A program made the translations under genes and the position numbers. Shown in pieces: positions 1-5,804 of a DNA stretch of 10,128 nt. Position 1 is the first letter of the stretch, and the number at the start of each line of letters is the position of its first letter. This DNA comes from Archangium sp. (lineage in GTDB: Bacteria; Myxococcota; Myxococcia; Myxococcales; Myxococcaceae), in the NCBI GenBank assembly GCA_016793525.1, contig JAEUJT010000361.1:1-10128 (forward strand). Reading direction: 5' to 3'. The notes under the pieces are model-generated. The model did no database searches and had not been told where the DNA came from. It saw nothing but the letters and a program-made list of their open reading frames with translations.

Positions 1-229
1 AGGTGCGGCGAGGGTCGAGGCCCACGCGGCCCGGCAGGGGCAGCGGCGCCAACCGCGGAGCGACCTGCGCGCCCGCCAACTCGACGTATTTCCACTGCGG
101 CGCGTCCTCCGCGAGCGTCACCCCGCGCGCGTCGGCGGAGATGGGCGCCTTCTCGCCCGCCGGCGGACGGCCCGCACACGCGCTCACCACCGCCACCAGC
201 ACCACCACCCACCGCGTCTCAGTGCACAT
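1..229 (-). CDS. RND efflux periplasmic adaptor lipoprotein (CzcB/CusB-like), N-terminal part
   Basis: This is the first 76 codons of a gene that runs off the left edge of the window. The start is ATG at 229, preceded by a strong AAGGAG Shine-Dalgarno (237-242) with a 7-nt spacer. The start overlaps the end of the efflux outer-membrane gene by 11 bp, which implies translational coupling. Residues 7-17 are hydrophobic and end in V-S-A-C, a lipobox with the lipidated cysteine at residue 18, so the product is probably a lipoprotein facing the periplasm. After a Pro/Gly/Ala-rich linker, residues 60-71 (RLAPLPLPGRVGLD) resemble the first beta strand of membrane-fusion proteins of heavy-metal RND pumps, which bridge the inner-membrane pump and the outer-membrane channel. 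The family call rests on this short stretch and on following a CzcC-like gene; the diagnostic hairpin and barrel domains are outside the window. The metal specificity cannot be told. Confidence 0.72.
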   Translation of the reverse strand, partial: MCTETRWVVVLVAVVSACAGRPPAGEKAPISADARGVTLAEDAPQWKYVELAGAQVAPRLAPLPLPGRVGLDPRRT

Positions 230-1481
230 CGTTCAGCTCCTTGGGAAAGTCGGTTCCGCTCAGCCGCGACCGCTCGACACGCAGGTGAAAACGCGCGCGG
301 TCCAGGTCGTTGGCGGCCAGCACCAGCTCGGCGTAGGTGCGGCGGGCCAGCAGCAATTCGGGCAGCGGGGTCGCGCCTCGGCGCACGGCGATGTCGAGGC
401 GCTCCACGACGCTTCGCGCCAGGGGCACGGTGGTGTCACGGAGCTCGGTGAGTCGCGCCTCGACGCTGCCGCGTTCGATGGCCAACCGCTCGAGTTGCGC
501 CGCCGCCGAGGCCACCACCGCCGTGCGAGCCCGCGAGGCAGACGCCGCCGACACCGCCGCGGCTTGCGCCTCGGGCTGGCCTCGGTCGAACACCGGCAGA
601 GGAAAACCCACGCCGACAAAGAGGCTGTTCTGCTGATTCCCCGAGATGACGAAGCGGTCGTGCACGTACCCGACACGTACGGTTGGGTCGGGCACAGCGG
701 AGCGCTCGGCCAGCACCTGCGCTCCACGCGCGCTCGCCTCGACCGCCTCGAGTGAACGCACGTCGGGGCGTTGAGCCACCTCACTCGCGTCGCTCTCCCG
801 CTCTCGGTGGAGCCACGCCGCGGCGCGCTCCGGGTCACCGAAGGGCACGCAGGGCATGGCCACCGCAGCGCCGCAGGCCCGCAAGCCGACGCTCAACATT
901 TCTCGCGCTTCGCCGAGCTCAGTCAGCACGCTCTGCTGTTCCAAACGTGCGCGGTCGGCATCTAACGCCGAGGCATCTCCCGCCTCCGCCCTCGCCCGCT
1001 GGAGCGCGGCCAACCGCTCGGCGTCACCCGCCAGCTCGGTCAGCGTCGCGACCCGAACTTCGGCGGCGGCGATGTCTCCGATGGTGTCTTCGAGCGCCAA
1101 TGTGCGTTGCCGGAGCTGCTCCAGCGCATCGAGCGACGCGGCCCGCGCGGCGTCTTTCGCCGCCGACTGCCTGGGACCGCGCTTGCCCACTTCGAGCAGC
1201 ATCGACACGCCGACCGCGACGTTTGGCACGTTGAGGAACGGCTGTTCCAGCGTGGTGGGGTTCAGCGGGCCGACGGGCAGCGTGTTGACGGAGAGGTCGA
1301 GCCCCGGGTTCGGCAGCAGCAGCGCGCGGTCTGACTGCGCCACCGCCTCGGCGACTCGGGCCCGCGCATCGTGGAGCTCCGGCGAGCGCGCCCACACCAC
1401 CGGAGCCAGCGCCGCCGCATTCTCGAATCGTGAGACATCGAAACGCTCCGCGGCGAGCACCAGACACAACATGGAGACCAT
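219..1481 (-). CDS. TolC/CzcC-family outer membrane efflux protein
   Basis: This 420-residue protein has the usual length of the outer-membrane factor of tripartite efflux pumps, a trimeric channel through the outer membrane and periplasm. Family hallmarks include LLLPNPGLDLSV (about 55-66), the long Ala/Arg/Glu-rich helical stretches at about 100-200 and 300-400, RPDVRSLEA (238-246), VPDPTVRVGY (263-272) and GVGFPLPVFDRGQ (290-302). The PDP-x-VRVGY and FPLPVFDRG signatures are typical of the CzcC branch (cation efflux) rather than drug-pump TolC. Two halves with similar helical patterns fit the internal duplication of the family. The start chosen is ATG 1481; a second ATG lies at 1472, and an in-frame stop upstream prevents extension. 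The signal peptide is short and has no basic residue, which is odd. The gene is followed by an overlapping adaptor gene. Upstream, a 104-bp gap with two dyads suggests its own promoter. The family is sure; the substrate is inferred from the branch only. Confidence 0.9.
   Translation of the reverse strand: MVSMLCLVLAAERFDVSRFENAAALAPVVWARSPELHDARARVAEAVAQSDRALLLPNPGLDLSVNTLPVGPLNPTTLEQPFLNVPNVAVGVSMLLEVGKRGPRQSAAKDAARAASLDALEQLRQRTLALEDTIGDIAAAEVRVATLTELAGDAERLAALQRARAEAGDASALDADRARLEQQSVLTELGEAREMLSVGLRACGAAVAMPCVPFGDPERAAAWLHRERESDASEVAQRPDVRSLEAVEASARGAQVLAERSAVPDPTVRVGYVHDRFVISGNQQNSLFVGVGFPLPVFDRGQPEAQAAAVSAASASRARTAVVASAAAQLERLAIERGSVEARLTELRDTTVPLARSVVERLDIAVRRGATPLPELLLARRTYAELVLAANDLDRARFHLRVERSRLSGTDFPKELNDVH
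237..242 (-). promoter_or_regulatory. Ribosome binding site of the adaptor gene
   Basis: AAGGAG lies on the minus strand, 7 nt before the ATG at 229 and inside the 3' end of the efflux outer-membrane gene. It fixes the adaptor start and supports coupled translation of the two genes. Confidence 0.75.
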
Positions 1482-1551
1482 GCCGTCGACGTCTTCACGG
1501 CGCGCGCCAACACCAACCGCGCAGATTCATGGTCGTGCGCGAGGGCGCTCC

Positions 1552-1588
1552 GAAAGATTCTTTCAGAATGAGATGAAAGGAACTTTCA
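1552..1588. promoter_or_regulatory. Tandem GAAAG-N3-CTTTC dyads upstream of the efflux genes
   Basis: Two inverted repeats of the same form are seen: GAAAG-ATT-CTTTC at 1552-1564 and TGAAAG-GAA-CTTTCA at 1574-1588. Their centres are 23 bp apart, roughly two helical turns. They lie about 77 and 100 bp upstream of the efflux protein start, and the second overlaps the stop codon of the broken nucleotidyltransferase gene. Paired dyads of this kind are typical operator or enhancer-like sites for dimeric regulators. The nearby NtrC-type response regulator is an obvious candidate, but that link is inference. No convincing -24/-12 or -35/-10 promoter was recognised between the dyads and the start codon. 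Confidence 0.45.
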
Positions 1589-2115
1589 GCCGCTCAGCTG
1601 CGCGCGGAGCCAGGTGAGGTGGTGCTCAAAGCGCTGACGGCGGTCGTCAGCTCGCGGCTCGACATATTCGCCGACGAGCGCATCGAGTCGCTCGAGCGTC
1701 ATCGGCAGCTGCGCGAGCACGAAGTGCACATGTTCGCGATCTTTCGGATCCATTCGTTCCAATTTCGACACCACGACGTCGTGCGGGTGTGGGCACACCA
1801 CTGTCACGTCGGGAAGCTCGTCGAAGGTGAACGTCTTCGCACGCTCGCGCCACTTGGGTGGGGCGCGAAACGTTTCGGGCGCCCACACCTCTGCATGCAC
1901 GAGGAATTGTCATGGTACCACGACAACTCACCCATCAGCGCTTCGATGGCCTCACCCCGCTCCGCCGGAACTGTCCACACATCGACATCTCGGCTCGTCG
2001 GCGCATCACCCAGCCAGAACGCGAGAGCCGCGCTCCCGAAAACGACCAATTCGCCCTTGGCGACAAGGCGCGCGGCGTCATGCACCACACGCCACGCTAC
2101 AGGGGGACTGTCCAT
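1586..2115 (-). pseudogene. Nucleotidyltransferase-like protein (DUF6036-like), frameshifted
   Basis: Two reading frames together make one protein of about 176 residues. The first frame starts at ATG 2115 and carries VVFGSAALAFWLG followed by SRDVDVW (residues 24-47). This is the Gly-Ser ... Asp-x-Asp pattern of the nucleotidyltransferase fold, with G27, S28, D43 and D45. After LSWYHDNS, near position 1905, that frame stops making sense. The second frame takes over with HAEVWAPETFRAPPKWRERAKTFTF and a helical tail, ending at 1586. The second frame has a stop at 1912-1910, so the indel must lie just downstream of that, at about 1880-1910. A lost base, or two gained, would explain it. No slippery heptamer is visible, so a mutation or sequencing error is more likely than programmed frameshifting. 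The start overlaps the upstream small ORF by 19 bp. Such proteins are often toxin-antitoxin or resistance-like, but no function is shown here. Confidence 0.68.
1907..1926. repeat. 20-bp quasi-palindrome at the frameshift site
   Basis: TTGTCATGGTACCACGACAA is an inverted repeat with one mismatched pair (A1912 against C1921) around a perfect TGGTACCA core. In the minus-strand transcript the mismatch becomes a G-U wobble, allowing an 8-bp stem with a GUAC loop. It ends where the nucleotidyltransferase reading frame breaks. Confidence 0.6.
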
Positions 2116-2390
2116 CGCCACAGGTCGGGGAAAGGGTGTGCGGAGACAATGACTCGCAGTGGCAGCGCACTCGTCCACTGCTCGAAAGCGGAGTCGCCCT
2201 CGAGAAAGGCCGAGAGTTCCGTCTTGCCGAGGAGAGCATCACGCCACGCGGCGTCGACGTCGGGACGACCGCTGGGGTGTGCGTCGAGCCATTCGAGTGC
2301 TCGGGCCCGCACCCGCTCGTGTTGTCGCGCCAACACGAGACCGCGACGCGAGGTCGCCAGTTGGCACTGCAGTCGCTCGTCGACGTCCAT
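2097..2390 (-). CDS. Small hypothetical protein, partner of the nucleotidyltransferase gene
   Basis: This 97-residue protein has no family I recognise. The start is ATG 2390 (a GTG lies directly before it at 2393), 16 bp after the stop of the response regulator gene. Its end overlaps the start of the nucleotidyltransferase-like gene by 19 bp, so the two are probably translated together. The N-terminal half is Arg/Leu/Ala-rich and looks helical. The C-terminal half (about 50-97) has many aromatic residues, including four tryptophans, and ends in LWRWTVPL. There is no signal peptide or membrane segment, which suggests a cytoplasmic protein. A small ORF overlapping a nucleotidyltransferase gene is a layout seen in toxin-antitoxin pairs, but no HTH or antitoxin motif is visible. 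The frame is supported mainly by its tight fit between neighbours. Confidence 0.55.
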   Translation of the reverse strand: MDVDERLQCQLATSRRGLVLARQHERVRARALEWLDAHPSGRPDVDAAWRDALLGKTELSAFLEGDSAFEQWTSALPLRVIVSAHPFPDLWRWTVPL

Positions 2391-2406
2391 CACCGCGAGT
2401 GTAGCC

Positions 2407-3744
2407 CTACTCCGGGTCCTTCAGCAGCTTGGCCAGGGTGGGGTGCGAGATGCCCAGCGCCTTCGACGTGTCGAGCCGGCGCCCGTCGAGCTTCGCCAAT
2501 ACCCAGCGCGCATACTTTTTCTCGAGCTCCTCGAGCGTCGCACCTGAAGGCATCACGAAGCCGTCGCCACTGGCTCCTCCCGCAGGCGTGGAGAGCCAGT
2601 CGAGCTTCAGCTCAGGCCCCGTCTCGAGCACCGCGGCGCGCTCCAACACATTTCGCAGCTCGCGCACATTGCCGGGGAAGCGGTACGCGGCGAGCCGGGC
2701 GAGGCCTTCGGCGGAAACGGTGATGGTGCGACGTCGCCCCTGCTCTGCCGCGATGCGGGCCAGCAACCCCATCACCAGCGCGGGCACGTCTTCGCGGCGC
2801 TCGCGCAGCGGTGGAATCTCGAGGCGAAACACCGACAGCCGAAACCACAGGTCTTCGCGGAATGTGCCCTCGCGCACTCGGGCCTCGAGGTCGCGGTTGG
2901 TCGCCGCCACCACCCGCGCCACGCTGGAGAGCTCCGCAGCGCCGCCCACCCGACGGAAGCGCCCGGAGTCGAGGAACGTGAGCACCTTCGCCTGGAGTGC
3001 CGGAGAGAGCTCGCCCACCTCGTCGAGAAACAGTGTGCCGCCGTTGGCCAGCTCCACCAGCCCGCGGCGCGTCGACGTGGCGTCGGTGAAGGCGCCCTTT
3101 TCGTGGCCGAACAACTCGCTCTCCGCCATGGCCTCAGGGAGCGCCGCGCAGTTGACGTGCACGAACGGCGCGGCCGGCCCCACCGAGCGGGTGTGGAGGT
3201 GCCAGGCGAGCACCTCTTTGCCGACGCCCGTCTCACCGAGCAGCAGCACCGGGCTGCGCGGAGACGTGGCTGCGATGCGCTCGAGCGTCTCCAGCAATGC
3301 CGTCATCACCTTCGACACCGGCGGCACCAGCGCGCGGCGCGACGACAGCGTGCCCTCGGCGAGCTGCAACCGGTCGCGCAACCGAATGTCTTCGGCGGCG
3401 CGCTTCGACTTCATCACCACGTCGGCGAGCTCGACCGGCTTGGCCACGTAGTCCGCGGCGCCCAGGCGAATGGCCTCGACCGCGCTGGCGATGTCTCCGT
3501 GGGCGGTCACCACCACCACCTGCGCGGCGGGGAGGAGCTGCTTCAGCTCGGGCAGCCACGCCAGGCCATCTCCGTCGGGGAGGCGCCGGTCCAACAGCAC
3601 CAGGTCGAAGCCTTTGGCGGCGACGGCGCGGCGGGCCTCGTGGAGCGAGTGCACCACCTGCACCGGGAACCCCTCGCGGGCCAAGGCGGCGGCGGCGACG
3701 GTGGAGAAGGCGCGGTCGTCATCGACCAGCAGCGTGGCGAGCAT
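2407..3744 (-). CDS. NtrC-family sigma54-type response regulator
   Basis: This 445-residue regulator has the full three-domain plan. The receiver (about 1-120) has the acidic cluster D8-D10, phospho-acceptor D52 in LVLLDRRLPDGDG, T80 and K102. The AAA+ domain (about 140-365) has Walker A GETGVGKE (170-177), Walker B GTLFLDEVGE (236-245), and arginine-finger region REDLWFRLSVF (296-306). A C-terminal Fis-type HTH (about 403-445) ends ALGISHPTLAKLLKDPE. Phosphorylation by the partner kinase should drive oligomerisation and ATP-dependent activation of sigma54 promoters. The sigma54-contact loop reads GAFTDA (217-222) instead of the usual GAFTGA. Start ATG 3744 is chosen because GAGGAG sits 7 nt upstream and the receiver begins directly after it; an in-frame extension to 3819 is Pro/Ser/Arg-rich and not domain-like. 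It overlaps the kinase gene by 26 bp. Likely targets include the efflux genes downstream; this is inference. Confidence 0.95.
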   Translation of the reverse strand: MLATLLVDDDRAFSTVAAAALAREGFPVQVVHSLHEARRAVAAKGFDLVLLDRRLPDGDGLAWLPELKQLLPAAQVVVVTAHGDIASAVEAIRLGAADYVAKPVELADVVMKSKRAAEDIRLRDRLQLAEGTLSSRRALVPPVSKVMTALLETLERIAATSPRSPVLLLGETGVGKEVLAWHLHTRSVGPAAPFVHVNCAALPEAMAESELFGHEKGAFTDATSTRRGLVELANGGTLFLDEVGELSPALQAKVLTFLDSGRFRRVGGAAELSSVARVVAATNRDLEARVREGTFREDLWFRLSVFRLEIPPLRERREDVPALVMGLLARIAAEQGRRRTITVSAEGLARLAAYRFPGNVRELRNVLERAAVLETGPELKLDWLSTPAGGASGDGFVMPSGATLEELEKKYARWVLAKLDGRRLDTSKALGISHPTLAKLLKDPE

Positions 3745-5350
3745 GCGTCGTCTCCTCGTGCAGGGGGAGCTGAAGCTCGAAGCGGCTCCCGAGGGTGGTT
3801 CGGGTGAAGCGCAGCGCACCGCCCAGCTGCGCCACGGCCCGGTGGGTCATGGCCAGACCCAGCCCGATGCCGCGGGGTTTGGTGGTGAAGAAGGGCTCTC
3901 CGACGCGGGCCTCGAAGCCGTCGGGCGCGGCGCCAGCGTTGTCTTCGACGCCGATGACGACAGCGTCTCCGAGCTGCTTCGCCGACACGTCGACGCGGGG
4001 CGCAGTCGTACGTCCCACGTCTTTCGCGGCGACGGCGGCCTCGATGGCGTTGCGCACCACGTTGTCGACGGCGGTGGTGAGCAGCAGGGGGTCGGTCTGC
4101 ACCATCAGCGGCGACTCGAGCGCCAGCACCACCTGCGCCTCGTCGAACTCGGGGAGCGCCTTGAGCCCCTCCACCGTCTCCCGCACCAGGTGAGCAACGT
4201 CGACCGCCGCTCGCTGCGCCTGCGAGGGCCGAGAGAACGAGAGGAGCGACTGCGCCACGTGGGCCAGCCGCTCCACCTGGCCGCGCACGGTCTTCGATAC
4301 CAGCGCCGCGTCTCCGCCCGACTCGAGCAACGACGTCGCTGCCTTGAGGCCGTTGAGCGAGTTCTTCACCTCGTGGGCGATGAGCGACGCGGCGGTGCCG
4401 AGCGCCACCATCTTTTCGTGCTCGGCCACGCGCGCCTCGACCTCGAGAAAGGTGCGGTACGTGCCGCGGAGAAACACCACGAAGGCCCCCAGCGTCACCA
4501 CCTGAAGCACGGTGAGGAACGCGAGCTGCACGTTGAGGCGGCGGCGAATACCGGCCATCGACTCCGCTTCGGACTCGAGCGCCAGCACCTCGAGCGACGT
4601 CGCGCCGACGGGCACCAGCTCGGCGAGGAACTCCTCGCCCTCCATCGACCACAGGCCCTCGTCGCTGTGGCGAAAGGCCTCGAGGTGCTGCGCGAGGTCA
4701 CCCCGGCGGGCCCAGGTCGGCGGCGCGCGCGGCAGCAGCACCCGGCCCCGCCCGGAGAGCACCGCCAGCTGCTCACCTTCGAAGTCGGCCAGCACCTCGT
4801 CGTGCAGCTCGATGATGCCCACCATCACCGCCTTCATCGCGGCGCCCTCGCGGAGCGGAATGGCCAGCGCCACCTGCGACGGCGTGTGCGGGGCGAACTC
4901 CTCGAGGCTCGGGCTCTCGGTCTCGAGCACCCGCTGGAACCACGGCTGCTGAGCGATGTCGATGCCCCGGAGCGCGTTGGGCGGCTCGCTCCACAACGGT
5001 GTCGCGTCGAGGCCGAGCAGCGCCACGCCCCCGCCGAAGAGGCCTCGGTCATCGCGAATGACGGTCAACGTCTCAGCGCTGGGCGAGTTCAAGTCGCGGA
5101 GCGGGTGCTGCGCGAGGTGCTGCAGCTCGATGGCCAGCAGGGCGAAGTGCTGCTCGAGCGCCTCCGCGGTGGCCAGGCCCTGCCGCGACAGGCGCGTGCG
5201 CACCTGATGCCGCGCCTCGGCCACGTCAGCCCGGTACGAGACGAGCGCCCCGACGATGCCCAGCAGCGCCACCACCACCGTGCCAGCGAGCACCGAGCGC
5301 ACCGTGCCCAGCCCTGCGCGCCGGCGGATGCTGTCGTCAGGCGGCGCCAT
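3719..5350 (-). CDS. Membrane sensor histidine kinase with extracytoplasmic sensor domain
   Basis: This protein of about 543 residues is the partner of the adjoining NtrC-type regulator. The layout (numbering from the GTG at 5353, one codon earlier) is a first membrane segment at 20-40 and a periplasmic region of about 230 residues, probably Cache-like. A second membrane segment follows at 275-296 (AFLTVLQVVTLGAFVVFL), then a short linker without an obvious HAMP domain. The HisKA domain has H327 in SLIAHEVKNSLNGL. The HATPase domain has N435 in VDNVVRNAIEAA, a G1 box VEDNAGAAPDG (469-479), an F box EPFFTTK (486-492) and a G2 box GIGLGLA (495-501). H-E-V-K-N-S-L places it with NtrB/ZraS-like kinases. 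The G1 box departs from the usual DNGPGI. The start shares one base with the preceding stop (TGATG), so the genes are coupled. The signal sensed is unknown; a metal or envelope stress is suggested by the efflux neighbours. Confidence 0.95.
   Translation of the reverse strand: MAPPDDSIRRRAGLGTVRSVLAGTVVVALLGIVGALVSYRADVAEARHQVRTRLSRQGLATAEALEQHFALLAIELQHLAQHPLRDLNSPSAETLTVIRDDRGLFGGGVALLGLDATPLWSEPPNALRGIDIAQQPWFQRVLETESPSLEEFAPHTPSQVALAIPLREGAAMKAVMVGIIELHDEVLADFEGEQLAVLSGRGRVLLPRAPPTWARRGDLAQHLEAFRHSDEGLWSMEGEEFLAELVPVGATSLEVLALESEAESMAGIRRRLNVQLAFLTVLQVVTLGAFVVFLRGTYRTFLEVEARVAEHEKMVALGTAASLIAHEVKNSLNGLKAATSLLESGGDAALVSKTVRGQVERLAHVAQSLLSFSRPSQAQRAAVDVAHLVRETVEGLKALPEFDEAQVVLALESPLMVQTDPLLLTTAVDNVVRNAIEAAVAAKDVGRTTAPRVDVSAKQLGDAVVIGVEDNAGAAPDGFEARVGEPFFTTKPRGIGLGLAMTHRAVAQLGGALRFTRTTLGSRFELQLPLHEETTHARHAAGR
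3752..3757 (-). promoter_or_regulatory. Ribosome binding site of the response regulator
   Basis: GAGGAG lies on the minus strand inside the end of the kinase gene, 7 nt before ATG 3744. It decides the regulator start against the longer in-frame extension. Confidence 0.75.
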
Positions 5351-5775
5351 CACCGGTACGGGTTACCGTGTCGCTCGTAGGTCAGGTGCACGACGTAGAT
5401 CTTGTCGGTCGGGTACAAGCGGATCTGCCGGTCGTATTCGTAGCGAATGAGGAGTGTCTCGCGCACGTCGTCGTAGAAGACGTGCGGGTTGAAGTCGGTC
5501 GTGGGCAGGCCGAACACCTCGACGTCGTTGCCGAGGCGGTTCTTTTCGAAGTGACTCATGAAGCGCAGCCCCGCCAACTTGGTCTGCAGGGTCTGGCGCG
5601 CCGCCACGGGGCTGGGGGTCACGTGGTAGCTGTTGAACACCTCGTTGACCTTGTCTTTCACTTCCCAGTGGTCGACGAGCAGCACGGGCGCGAACACCGC
5701 CAACCAATAGACGCCGCCGGCCACGGCCAGCGCGGTCAAAAACGGCGTCAGCTTGATGGCTCCCGTCGGTCGCAC
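5350..5775 (-). CDS. Small membrane-anchored protein of unknown function
   Basis: This 141-residue protein leads the two-component operon. It starts at GTG 5775; no in-frame ATG exists nearby and no clear Shine-Dalgarno is seen. Residues 11-34 form one hydrophobic segment (FLTALAVAGGVYWLAVFAPV), followed by about 107 residues that should face the periplasm. That part has a helix-like start (DHWEVKDKVNEVFNSY, 35-50), a basic/polar middle, and alternating strand-like stretches at about 105-133 (ETLLIRYEYDRQIRLY, KIYVVHLTYE). The order of one anchor, a helix and then a beta-rich tail loosely recalls DUF4845 proteins, but I would not assign the family without a profile search. Its stop codon shares one base with the kinase start, so the two are probably made together. 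Inference: it may sit next to the kinase in the membrane and tune sensing. It is confidently a coding gene; the function is unknown. Confidence 0.8.
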   Translation of the reverse strand: MRPTGAIKLTPFLTALAVAGGVYWLAVFAPVLLVDHWEVKDKVNEVFNSYHVTPSPVAARQTLQTKLAGLRFMSHFEKNRLGNDVEVFGLPTTDFNPHVFYDDVRETLLIRYEYDRQIRLYPTDKIYVVHLTYERHGNPYR

Positions 5776-5785
5776 GACCCGCTGA

Positions 5786-5797
5786 CTACGGTAGGGT
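5786..5797. promoter_or_regulatory. Overlapping divergent -10 elements, possible leaderless start
   Basis: Only 29 bp separate the divergent start codons at 5775 and 5805. The gap holds CTACGGTAGGGT. On the plus strand, TAGGGT (5792-5797) fits a TANNNT -10 box and lies 7 nt before ATG 5805, the spacing of leaderless mRNAs. On the minus strand, TACCGT (5793-5788) fits another -10 box, 12 nt before GTG 5775. Neither start has a good Shine-Dalgarno, and no clear -35 boxes were found. The two -10 boxes overlap, so the promoters would compete. Confidence 0.3.
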
Positions 5798-5804
5798 TTG
5801 GGCG

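Noticed and set aside
3..755. Long plus-strand open frame over the efflux genes
   Set aside because: It is antisense to the well-supported CzcC-like and adaptor genes, rich in Arg/Gly/His with no domain; a high-GC shadow frame.
1482..1551. Possible sigma54 promoter before the efflux gene
   Set aside because: Several GG and GC pairs occur, but none has the required 10-bp spacing; the closest have 11.
1895..1930. Programmed ribosomal frameshift in the nucleotidyltransferase gene
   Set aside because: No slippery heptamer is present and the hairpin lies before, not after, the shift site.
2116..2178. Longer N-terminus of the nucleotidyltransferase from GTG 2178
   Set aside because: It would overlap the upstream ORF by 82 bp and adds no family-like sequence; ATG 2115 fits better.
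3470..5380. 636-codon plus-strand open frame
   Set aside because: It lies opposite the kinase and regulator, whose motifs are complete. Its His/Arg/Leu-rich composition is typical of antisense frames in high-GC genes.
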